From Lachnospiraceae bacterium (GTDB taxonomy: Bacteria > Bacillota > Clostridia > Lachnospirales > Lachnospiraceae): a DNA stretch of 64,000 nucleotides. The notes beneath the pieces are model-generated. The model had not been told where the DNA came from. It saw only the letters and a program-made list of their open reading frames with translations, and ran no database searches. Where the stretch lies: assembly GCA_022845955.1 (NCBI GenBank), contig AP025576.1, positions 2,542,001 through 2,606,000 on the forward strand, in the 5' to 3' direction. Below are positions 27,599 through 35,614 of the stretch, piece after piece. Position numbers and translations under genes: made by a program. How positions within the stretch are numbered: position 1 is the first letter of the stretch; every line of letters starts with the position of its first letter.

Positions 27599-29068
27599 AT
27601 GTTATACATAGGCGTGGATCTTGGAACATCGGCGGTAAAGCTGCTGCTGATGGATGAAAAGGGAGCGATCAGGAAGATTGTGTCAAAGGAATACCCTTTG
27701 TTTTTCCCTCATCCGGGCTGGTCTGAGCAGAAGCCGGAGGATTGGTTTGAGCAGACCATGGCAGGATTAAAGGAACTGGTATCGGATTGTGACAAGTCAC
27801 AGGTAGCAGGCATCAGTTTCGGCGGACAGATGCATGGACTCGTTATTCTGGATAAGGAGGACAAGGTAATCCGTCCTGCGATTCTCTGGAATGACGGCAG
27901 AACCGGTGAGGAAACCGATTATCTGAACCAGGTGATAGGCAAGGATAAGCTGTCGGAATATACGGCCAACATCGCATTTGCGGGCTTTACCGCACCCAAG
28001 GTGCTGTGGGTGAAAAACAAAGAGCCTGAGAATTTTGCAAGAATAGAAAAGATCATGCTGCCCAAGGATTATCTGGCATACAAGCTTTCCGGCGTACACT
28101 GTACGGATGTATCCGATGCCTCCGGCATGCTGCTTTTTGATGTGAAGAACCGCTGCTGGTCGGAAGAAATGTGTGATATCTGCGGAATCCGCAGGGAACA
28201 GCTGGCGGATGTCTTTGAAAGCTATGAGGTGGTGGGCAGCCTGCTTCCTGAAATCGCACAGGAGCTGGGTCTTTCCTCTGAGGTAAAGGTAATTGCCGGC
28301 GCCGGAGACAATGCGGCTGCCGCTGTGGGAACGGGTACCGTAGGTGATGGGATGTGCAATATTTCCCTGGGAACCAGCGGAACGGTTTTTATCTCCTCCA
28401 AAAGCTTCTGCGTGGACAGCAACAATGCGCTGCACGCGTTTGCCCATGCGGACGGCAAGTATCATCTGATGGGCTGCATGCTCAGCGCCGCATCCTGCAA
28501 CAAATGGTGGATGGACGATATTATCGGAACCGGCGATTATGCGAAGGAACAGGCGGAGATTACCGGTCTGGGAGAAAACCATGTGTTCTTCCTTCCTTAT
28601 CTGATGGGAGAGCGTTCTCCTCATAACAATCCCAATGCAAGGGGAACCTTTATCGGGATGACGATGGATACCACAAGATCCGATATGACGCAGGCGGTAC
28701 TGGAAGGGGTTGCTTTTGCCCTGAGGGATTCCTTTGAGGTGGCTAAATCCCTGGGTATCCGCATTGAAAGGACCAAAATCTGCGGCGGAGGCGCCAAGAG
28801 CCCTCTGTGGAAGAAGATTATGGCAAATGTGCTGGGAATCAAGGTGGATATGATTGAAAGCGAAGAAGGACCGGGCTACGGCGGCGCCATTCTGGCGGCA
28901 GTAGGCTGCGGGGAATTCGCAAGTGTGGAAGAAGCGGCAGATAAGCTGGTTAAGGTAGTGGGAACAGTGGAACCGGATCCGGAGCTTACCGCCAGATACG
29001 AAGAGCGATATCAGCAGTTCAGGCAGATATATCCCGCATGCAGGGAGCTTTTTGATAAAATCATTTAA
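27599..29068 (+). CDS. FGGY-family carbohydrate kinase, xylulokinase-like
   Basis: The 489-residue kinase starts with the phosphate-1 motif (GVDLGTSAVK). It contains the GQMHGLV substrate motif, GAGDNAAAAVG, and the late ADP-binding GGGAKSPLW. These agree best with xylulokinase, but the downstream isomerase of the fucose/arabinose family suggests that the natural substrate may be another ketose such as L-fuculose or L-ribulose. A GGGAGG site precedes 27599; the reading frame is open upstream but without a start context. Confidence 0.85.
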   Translation: MLYIGVDLGTSAVKLLLMDEKGAIRKIVSKEYPLFFPHPGWSEQKPEDWFEQTMAGLKELVSDCDKSQVAGISFGGQMHGLVILDKEDKVIRPAILWNDGRTGEETDYLNQVIGKDKLSEYTANIAFAGFTAPKVLWVKNKEPENFARIEKIMLPKDYLAYKLSGVHCTDVSDASGMLLFDVKNRCWSEEMCDICGIRREQLADVFESYEVVGSLLPEIAQELGLSSEVKVIAGAGDNAAAAVGTGTVGDGMCNISLGTSGTVFISSKSFCVDSNNALHAFAHADGKYHLMGCMLSAASCNKWWMDDIIGTGDYAKEQAEITGLGENHVFFLPYLMGERSPHNNPNARGTFIGMTMDTTRSDMTQAVLEGVAFALRDSFEVAKSLGIRIERTKICGGGAKSPLWKKIMANVLGIKVDMIESEEGPGYGGAILAAVGCGEFASVEEAADKLVKVVGTVEPDPELTARYEERYQQFRQIYPACRELFDKII

Positions 29069-29121
29069 AGTATCCAATGCCATTTCTAAATGGCTGGAAT
29101 AAAGGAAAGGAGGAAAGAAGG

Positions 29122-29742
29122 ATGGAAATTAAGAAAGTGACGGACGCCGCCTTCCGGAAATACGGAAAGGTAGTGGAAAATGTGGACTTTACAGCTCTTG
29201 TGGAGGAACTGGAAAAGACCCCATGTACCGCTGAAGTGGTATATGAACCCAGTGTTCCGCAGCTGGAAGCGCTGCCTGTATATAAGGAAGTACAGGATGT
29301 GTCCTATGGCGAAATGCCTATCCAGATAGGGTTCTGCAATGGAAATAACTATAAGCTGAACGCTTTGGAATATCACAGAACCTCTGAAATTGATGTTGCT
29401 GCATCGGATCTGATCCTGCTGCTCGGATGGCAGGCGGATATCGGGGAAGGCTACACCTACGATACCTCAAAGGTGGAGGCATTCCTGCTTCCCAAGGGAG
29501 TCGCGGTGGAGCTGTATGCAACAACTCTGCATTATGCGCCCTGCAACAGCGGGGAAGAAGGATTCCGCTGTGCGATCATCCTTCCGGACGGAACCAATCT
29601 TCCTCTGGATGAGAATCACTATGCAGGCGGAGAAGACGCTCTGATTACGGCAAAGAACAAATGGCTTATCGGCCATGCCGAGGGCGGACTCCCGGAAGGC
29701 TGCCATATTGGTCTGAAGGGTGAAAATATCTGCGTAAAGTAA
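29122..29742 (+). CDS. DUF4867-family protein
   Basis: The 206-residue protein belongs to a small cupin-like family often found next to sugar kinases and isomerases. HRTSEIDV near residue 84, KVEAFLLPKGVAVELYATTLHYAP, and a terminal NKWLIGHAE motif are visible, suggestive of a ureidoglycolate-lyase/cupin-like barrel. A very strong AAAGGAGG site precedes 29122. Its exact reaction is unknown; a sugar mutarotase or lyase role would fit the operon. Confidence 0.7.
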   Translation: MEIKKVTDAAFRKYGKVVENVDFTALVEELEKTPCTAEVVYEPSVPQLEALPVYKEVQDVSYGEMPIQIGFCNGNNYKLNALEYHRTSEIDVAASDLILLLGWQADIGEGYTYDTSKVEAFLLPKGVAVELYATTLHYAPCNSGEEGFRCAIILPDGTNLPLDENHYAGGEDALITAKNKWLIGHAEGGLPEGCHIGLKGENICVK

Positions 29743-29745
29743 TAG

Positions 29746-29861
29746 GTTATGCGGCCTGAGGCCGCGGAAGGAGGGCATGGGACACGCTGTGTCCCAGAGA
29801 AGAAGCAGCCAGCTGCTTCTTCCCCCTTTATTTTAATGCGGCCTGAGGCCGCGGAAGGAGA
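29746..29861 (+). repeat. Intercistronic tandem hairpins with a duplicated RBS-bearing unit
   Basis: A 25-bp unit containing the GCGGCC-TGA-GGCCGC hairpin and a GGAAGGAG site occurs twice (hairpins at 29751-29765 and 29838-29852). Between the copies are two more perfect hairpins: GGGACAC/GTGTCCC (29779-29795) and AGAAGCAG/CTGCTTCT (29801-29820). They probably stabilise or process the mRNA and set expression of the isomerase. Confidence 0.7.
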
Positions 29862-29869
29862 GGAAAGAC

Positions 29870-31348
29870 ATGAACAACATGCCGAAAGAAAAAATCGCTG
29901 TAGTAGCGGTAAGCCGTGACTGCTTCCCTATGGATTTATCTGTATCCAGAAGAAAAGCGGTGGTTGCAGCTTACAAGGAGAAATATGGGGATGGCCTGTA
30001 TGAATGCCCTGTATGTATCGAAAATGAAATTGATATGAGAAAAGCCCTGGCTGACGTAAAGGAAGCCGGCTGCAATGCCATTGTGGTTTATCTTGGCAAC
30101 TTCGGGCCGGAAACACCGGAAACCCTGCTGATCAAGGAATTTGACGGACCGGCTATGGTAGTGGCTGCGGCGGAGGAAACCGGAGACAATCTGGTTGGCG
30201 GCAGAGGCGACGCTTACTGCGGTGTTCTGAATGCCAGCTATAACCTGAAGCTTCGTAACCTGAAAGCATATCTTCCGGAATATCCGGTGGGAACCGCTTC
30301 CGAATGTGCGGACATGATCGCAGAGTTCGCGCCCATCGCAAGAGCTGTCATCGGATTGAAGAACCTGAAAATCATTTCCTTCGGCCCCCGTCCGAAAGAC
30401 TTTATGGCCTGCAACGCACCTATCAAGCAGCTGTTTAACCTGGGTGTGGAAATTGAAGAAAATTCCGAACTGGATCTGTTCGAAGCCTTTAACAAACATG
30501 CCGGAGACGAGAGAATCCCGGAAGTAGTGAAGGATATGGAAGAAGAGCTGGGAACCGGAAACAAGAAGCCTGAAATTTTAACCAGACTGGCTCAGTATGA
30601 ACTGACGCTGCTTGACTGGATTGAAGAACATAAGGGAAGCCGTGATTTTGTTGCTATTGCCGGAAAATGCTGGCCTGCATTCCAGACACAGTTCGGCTGC
30701 GTTCCCTGCTATGTAAACAGCCGCCTTACGAAGAGAGGAATTCCGGTATCCTGTGAAGTTGATATTTACGGAGCCCTCAGCGAGTTCATCGGAACCGTAG
30801 TCAGCGATGATGTGGTTACCCTGCTGGATATCAACAATACGGTGCCTGCCGATATGTTTGAAACAGATATCAAGGGTAAATACGATTATACACAGAAAGA
30901 TACCTTCATGGGCTTCCACTGCGGAAATACCGCATCCAGCAAGCTGTCCTTCTGCGAGATGAAATATCAGCTTATCATGGCAAGAAACCTTCCGGAAGAA
31001 GTAACCCAGGGAACTCTCGAAGGAGATATCATCCCGGGAGATATTACCTTCTACCGTCTGCAGAGCACCGCAGATGCCAAGCTGCGCGCTTATATTGCGC
31101 AGGGTGAAGTCCTGCCTGTTGCAACCCGTTCCTTTGGCGGAATCGGCGTATTCGCAATCCCTGAAATGGGACGTTTCTACCGTCATGTACTGGTTGAGAA
31201 GAATTATCCTCACCACGGTGCGGTTGCTTTCGGACATTTCGGAAAAGCACTGTATGAAGTATTCAAATATATCGGTGTGGAAACGGATGAAATCAATTTC
31301 AATCAACCTAAGGGAATGATGTATCCGACTGAGAATCCCTTTGCATAA
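29870..31348 (+). CDS. L-fucose/L-arabinose isomerase family protein
   Basis: The 492-residue protein has the fucose/arabinose isomerase fold. An N-terminal Rossmann-like part (about 1-170) is followed by catalytic domains containing KCWPAFQTQFG, CEVDIYGALSEFIG, and the metal-ligand segments DINNT and FHCGN. It would interconvert an aldose and ketose for the upstream FGGY kinase. It lacks close resemblance to FucI or AraA proper, so the substrate is open. The second copy of the duplicated RBS unit lies directly upstream. Confidence 0.82.
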   Translation: MNNMPKEKIAVVAVSRDCFPMDLSVSRRKAVVAAYKEKYGDGLYECPVCIENEIDMRKALADVKEAGCNAIVVYLGNFGPETPETLLIKEFDGPAMVVAAAEETGDNLVGGRGDAYCGVLNASYNLKLRNLKAYLPEYPVGTASECADMIAEFAPIARAVIGLKNLKIISFGPRPKDFMACNAPIKQLFNLGVEIEENSELDLFEAFNKHAGDERIPEVVKDMEEELGTGNKKPEILTRLAQYELTLLDWIEEHKGSRDFVAIAGKCWPAFQTQFGCVPCYVNSRLTKRGIPVSCEVDIYGALSEFIGTVVSDDVVTLLDINNTVPADMFETDIKGKYDYTQKDTFMGFHCGNTASSKLSFCEMKYQLIMARNLPEEVTQGTLEGDIIPGDITFYRLQSTADAKLRAYIAQGEVLPVATRSFGGIGVFAIPEMGRFYRHVLVEKNYPHHGAVAFGHFGKALYEVFKYIGVETDEINFNQPKGMMYPTENPFA

Positions 31349-31367
31349 TAAAGTTATATGAATAAGG

Positions 31368-31421
31368 AAGCCGCAGGAGTTTCGCGTGGGGTGGCGCGAA
31401 ATTCTCCTGCGGCTTTTTTGG
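31368..31421 (+). terminator. Terminator of the kinase-isomerase operon
   Basis: AAGCCGCAGGAG pairs with CTCCTGCGGCTT, extended by a TTTCGCG/CGCGAAA inner stem, and is followed by TTTTTTGG. Confidence 0.92.
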
Positions 31422-31455
31422 ATATAAGATGATTAAGAGCATGGCATCCTTTTTT

Positions 31456-31794
31456 TTAACTGCGCAGCTTCAGCGCCTGGATAATGAGATCATAAATAAT
31501 CCGCTGTTCTTTTGGTGACATCTCGGCCACCAGGTACATGATACGGTCCGGGATATAATCCATTGCCTGTCTGTTGGAGCACGGAATGTTTATAAAAAGC
31601 TGGTCGATGGGAATTTCCAGCCCGTCTGCAACTTTCATAACGCTTTCAATGGTGGGATTCTTTTCCCCTCTTTCCAGCTGGCCGATATAAGTGGGATGCA
31701 GACTGCATTTTTCTGCCAGCTCTTCCTGGCTTAAACGCTTTTCTTTACGAAATCCCCGTATCCTTGCCCCTACTAATTTTGTAATAGTATCCAT
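31456..31794 (-). CDS. XRE-family transcriptional regulator
   Basis: The 112-residue protein is a Cro/CI-type helix-turn-helix at residues 8-65 (LSQEELAEKCSLHPTYIGQLERGEKNPTI, read in parts) with a short helical C-terminus. A GGGAGG site precedes the start. The upstream 130 bp is very AT-rich and probably holds its promoter. Its target is unknown. Confidence 0.88.
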   Translation of the reverse strand: MDTITKLVGARIRGFRKEKRLSQEELAEKCSLHPTYIGQLERGEKNPTIESVMKVADGLEIPIDQLFINIPCSNRQAMDYIPDRIMYLVAEMSPKEQRIIYDLIIQALKLRS

Positions 31795-31959
31795 AGTTTT
31801 GCCCTCCCATTACAGACTATAAATATGGAAGTTATCTTTCAATATACGATTAATATTTATTAACAGAATATATATACTTTAAATATTATTTGTAAAAATA
31901 TATATACAATAAATATCTAAATCCGGCTTTACATGGCCGTATGCAGGTTAGTAAAACGG

Positions 31960-32008
31960 AAAAACAAAAAAAGGAACCTCCGATGTTTTTTGAAAACATC
32001 GGGGGTTC
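31960..32008 (-). terminator. Terminator of the symporter gene
   Basis: On the minus strand a 15-bp stem (31974-31988 with 31994-32008, one G-T wobble) is followed by a TTTTTTTGTTTTT tail. Confidence 0.9.
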
Positions 32009-32040
32009 GCGTGTATATGGGACTCGTATGGAAAGCAGCT

Positions 32041-33576
32041 TCAGTTTTGTTTTTTTTGATCCCAATAAGGACAGCTGCGTCCAATAACAGAAGAATCAAA
32101 AGCGCTTCCGTCATCTTTTTTGAAATGGGCCGTGGCTTTGAATACACATTTTGCCCCCAGATAAAGCAGGGGGATATTGGCAAATACGATAAGGATATTC
32201 CCAAGATCGGAGATAGCCCACAGATTCCCCAGCTCGATACCCGCAAGGGAACAGGCAATGCCAAAAGCCGTGATGAGAATACCTATAATGCGGACCGCGT
32301 AAATCAACCGTTTCCGGGTACTGATCCGGTTGGCAGCGATCTCGCTGAAGGAAATCATGCCCACCAGGCAGGTAAATGCGAACAGGCAGAAACAGAAGGT
32401 GAGCAGGAAAGCGACAATGGCGTTCATGGCCGTGCCCGGTGTGAGTACCTTGGCGGATTCCAGGAATTTGGGAAGTCTGTCCAGGGCGAACCAGGCTTCG
32501 GCTCCGCTTCCGGTCCATATGTGTGCCATGACTACCACGAATCCGGTGAGTGTACAGATGACCATGGTATCCAGAAAGACACCGATGGACTGTACACAGC
32601 CCTGTTCGCAGGGATGGCTGGTGCTGGCAGCGCCTGCCGCCATGGTAATAGTTCCCTGGCCCGCTTCATTGGACATCAGTCCCCTTTTCACACCCTGGAC
32701 AAGAACCGTTCCGAACACACCCCCGAATATGGCCTCAGGGGTAAAGGCCCCGCTGAATACGGCCCCGAAGAAATAGGGTACGGAATGCAGGTTAAGAAGG
32801 ATCAATACAAATACCACGGCAACATATACGACAGCCATCACAGGGACCAGCCTGTCGGTAACCCTGGTAACCTTACGGATGCCGCCGAAGGCGATATAGG
32901 CGGTTATTACGATGAGCAGCAGCGATACCACATAATAAAATATGGAGGTGCCCTCCAGGGAAGAGCCGGTGGCGATTTCCGCCATCTGCCCGATGGAACT
33001 GACCACGTTAAAACCCTGGGCCGGCAGGCAGCACATGGCGTATATGATATACATCAGGGAAAGGGCAATTCCGGCCCAGAGCTTATTACCCAGCAGGACT
33101 TTACCATAGAAGGGAAGTCCGCCCACAAATTCCTCATTTTTCCGTTCTTTAAAAATCTGCGCCAGTACCGCTTCCGTATAAGCCGTTGCCATGCCGAAGA
33201 AAGCGGAAACCCACATCCAGAATAAGGCCCCCGGGCCTCCTACGGCAATAGCTCCCGTCACTCCGAGGATATTACCCGGCCCCACGCGCATGGCAGAACT
33301 CAGGAAAAAAGCAGCGAGAGAAGAAATTCCGATTTCCTCCTTTTTTTTCCGGGCCAGAATCCGTATCCCCCTGCCGAAATGGGTTACCTGGATAAATCCC
33401 GTTTTCAGGGTGAAGTAAATACCTGACCCGATAAGAAGGATGACTGCCAGGGAAAAATTGCCGAGAACAGGAATGGATGCATACCAGCTGAAGTTCGTGG
33501 GAAAGTCCCAGAAAAAGTCGGAAACCGGGATGACGAAGTCAAAAATGTTGTTGATAGCCTGAAACAGATGTTCCAT
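32041..33576 (-). CDS. Sodium:alanine symporter, AGCS family
   Basis: The 511-residue membrane protein has about eleven hydrophobic helices. The AGCS signatures include GPGNILGVTGAIAVGGPGALFWMW (read in parts), a GxPFY segment and QGVKRGLMSNEAGQGT. It imports alanine or glycine with sodium. An AAGGAGGGAGT site lies just upstream of 33576, so the in-frame start at 33618 is not used. It is monocistronic and ends in a strong terminator. Confidence 0.92.
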   Translation of the reverse strand: MEHLFQAINNIFDFVIPVSDFFWDFPTNFSWYASIPVLGNFSLAVILLIGSGIYFTLKTGFIQVTHFGRGIRILARKKKEEIGISSLAAFFLSSAMRVGPGNILGVTGAIAVGGPGALFWMWVSAFFGMATAYTEAVLAQIFKERKNEEFVGGLPFYGKVLLGNKLWAGIALSLMYIIYAMCCLPAQGFNVVSSIGQMAEIATGSSLEGTSIFYYVVSLLLIVITAYIAFGGIRKVTRVTDRLVPVMAVVYVAVVFVLILLNLHSVPYFFGAVFSGAFTPEAIFGGVFGTVLVQGVKRGLMSNEAGQGTITMAAGAASTSHPCEQGCVQSIGVFLDTMVICTLTGFVVVMAHIWTGSGAEAWFALDRLPKFLESAKVLTPGTAMNAIVAFLLTFCFCLFAFTCLVGMISFSEIAANRISTRKRLIYAVRIIGILITAFGIACSLAGIELGNLWAISDLGNILIVFANIPLLYLGAKCVFKATAHFKKDDGSAFDSSVIGRSCPYWDQKKQN

Positions 33577-33767
33577 AGGTACTCCCTCCTTGAAGTGTGA
33601 AAGCTCCGTGCGCTGCATAAACAGCCTTTCTTTTATTATACGAAGCGCAGCAGGGATAAAATACGGAAAAAGAACTGTATATATTGTAAATTGTGCTGGT
33701 GTATCACCTGCTGTTTATTCCTCCGGTGAAAGTAAAAAGAAATTAGAACATATGTTTGTAAAAGCGG

Positions 33768-33796
33768 TTGCCGGCATAGGACAGTGCTGGTATAAT
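33768..33796 (+). promoter_or_regulatory. Promoter of the DNA polymerase A gene
   Basis: TTGCCG (33768-33773), 17-bp spacer and a consensus TATAAT (33791-33796) with an extended TGG before it. The predicted start near 33803 supports the ATG at 33827. Confidence 0.8.
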
Positions 33797-33826
33797 GGGA
33801 GGAGGGGAAGCGGGAAAGGGGAAGCT

Positions 33827-35569
33827 ATGGAATTTACAGTGGTTCGTTCGCCGGAAGAAGGGGTGCCGTATCTGAACAGGCTGAAAAATGCCGGATTGCT
33901 GGCTGTGGATACGGAGACCACAGGGCTGGATGCACATCAGGATCAGCTGCGGCTGGTGCAGATTGGGGCGGCAGGGATGCCGGTGCTCTTAATTGACTGT
34001 GTTCCTTTTTTGGAGGACTCCAGGGGAAGGGCGTTCCTGAAGGAAGTGCTTGAGGGGGATTCGGGGAAAATATTCCACAACGCCAAATTCGATCTCCAGT
34101 TTCTGCGCGGAGAAGGGATCCTGCCGGAAAATATCCGGGACACCATGCTGTCAGCGGAGCTGCTGAGGCCCTGCGGAGGGCCTCGTAAGGTGAATCTGGC
34201 GGCGGTGGCTTCCCATTATCTGGGCGTTTCGCTGGATAAAACGGAACAGACGGGGGATTGGAGCGGGGCGCTGTCCGATTCGCAGCTGGCCTATGCCGCA
34301 TCGGATTCCCGTATTTTGCTGCAGCTTTGGGATTGTCTTGCTGGCCGGCTCAGAGAGAACGGCCTGGAACGGATTGCCGATATCGAATTTGCCTGTGCGC
34401 CGGCTCTGGCCCGGGCGGAGTATGACGGGATTTCCCTGGATTTGGGGCAATGGGAACATTTATGTACAGATATACAGAATCAATATGAGATGGCATTGCA
34501 GGCGCTTTATGCTTACAGCGGAGAGCCTTCCTATCAGCTGACGCTCTGGGGCGGGGAGGAGGCCCTGGATGTGAATTTTGACAGCAATGCTTATGTCCTT
34601 AAGCTTCTGAAAAAAAACGGCATTCAGGTATCCTCCACCTCTCGTTACAGCCTGGCTCCTTATCATAATCATCCGCTGGTGAAGGCGCTTACCGAATACC
34701 GGAAATATGCCAAGCTGCTTTCCGGTTTCCTGCATCCCCTGCCGGCGCAGATCCATCCGGTTACGGGCAGGCTGCACCCAAAATACGGTCAGATCGGCGC
34801 TTACAGCGGAAGAATGTGCTGCTGGGGGCCGAATATCCAGCAAATCCCAAGGGAAACCCGTTTCCGCAGCTGCTTCCGGGCGCCGGAGGGGCGTACCCTT
34901 GTCCTTGCCGACTATTCCCAGATTGAGCTGCGGGTGGCCGCCCAGATTTCAGGAGATGTGCGGATGAAAAGCGCCTATACAAAAGGAGAGGATCTGCACC
35001 GGCTTACCGCATCCCTTGTTTCCGATACTTCGCCGGAAAAAGTGACTGCGGCGCAGCGGCAGGCGGCAAAAGCGGTGAATTTCGGGTTGATCTTCGGGAT
35101 GGGCGCCGCAGGGCTGCAGCAGTATGCGGCACAATCCTATGGCGTGGACATGACGATGGAGGAGGCGGTAAAATTCAGGGACGCTTTTTTCAGGGCCTAT
35201 GCGGGAATAAGCTGGTGGCATCACGATCTGAAGGCCGGCCATTTTATGGAAGGCCGGACTATGACGGGACGGAAATTCCTTTTCACGCCCCGTTCTGGCG
35301 TATCGGAGCTTGCCAATACGCCGGTTCAGGGAACGGCCGCAGATATCCTGAAACGCGCGCTGGGGCTTCTGTATCATGAAATAAGGGAAAAGGACTGGAA
35401 GCTGGTGGGGATTGTACATGATGAAATCCTGCTGGAGGTACCTGCGGAGGATGGTGCCAATGCCGCCCGGTGTCTGAAAGCCGTCATGGAAAGGGCGGGC
35501 GCGGATATCCTGCCGTCCGTCCCCTGTGTGGCAGACGCGAAAACGGCACACAGCTGGGCGGCTAAGTAA
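33827..35569 (+). CDS. Stand-alone 3'-5' exonuclease/DNA polymerase, family A
   Basis: The 580-residue protein lacks the N-terminal 5' nuclease of canonical Pol I. The exonuclease domain (1-190) retains ExoI DTETTGLD (D28, E30), ExoII HNAKFDLQF and an ExoIII Y-x3-D (YAASD), so proofreading residues are present. The polymerase domain has motif A ADYSQIELRVAA, the O-helix RQAAKAVNFGLIFGM and motif C IVHDE. Similar proteins occur in Actinobacteria, Firmicutes and phages. No phage genes surround it. It probably acts in repair or gap filling next to a full PolA elsewhere. Confidence 0.92.
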   Translation: MEFTVVRSPEEGVPYLNRLKNAGLLAVDTETTGLDAHQDQLRLVQIGAAGMPVLLIDCVPFLEDSRGRAFLKEVLEGDSGKIFHNAKFDLQFLRGEGILPENIRDTMLSAELLRPCGGPRKVNLAAVASHYLGVSLDKTEQTGDWSGALSDSQLAYAASDSRILLQLWDCLAGRLRENGLERIADIEFACAPALARAEYDGISLDLGQWEHLCTDIQNQYEMALQALYAYSGEPSYQLTLWGGEEALDVNFDSNAYVLKLLKKNGIQVSSTSRYSLAPYHNHPLVKALTEYRKYAKLLSGFLHPLPAQIHPVTGRLHPKYGQIGAYSGRMCCWGPNIQQIPRETRFRSCFRAPEGRTLVLADYSQIELRVAAQISGDVRMKSAYTKGEDLHRLTASLVSDTSPEKVTAAQRQAAKAVNFGLIFGMGAAGLQQYAAQSYGVDMTMEEAVKFRDAFFRAYAGISWWHHDLKAGHFMEGRTMTGRKFLFTPRSGVSELANTPVQGTAADILKRALGLLYHEIREKDWKLVGIVHDEILLEVPAEDGANAARCLKAVMERAGADILPSVPCVADAKTAHSWAAK

Positions 35570-35614
35570 TGTCCGGCAGCAGCCACGGGCCTGCCGGGCG
35601 GTTTTGTCTGTCTT

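Noticed and set aside
27797-29083. 428-codon minus-strand frame opposite the FGGY kinase
   Set aside because: Antisense shadow; the plus strand encodes all FGGY motifs.
31933-33225. 430-codon plus-strand frame opposite the sodium:alanine symporter
   Set aside because: Low-quality shadow; the minus strand has AGCS motifs, RBS and terminator.
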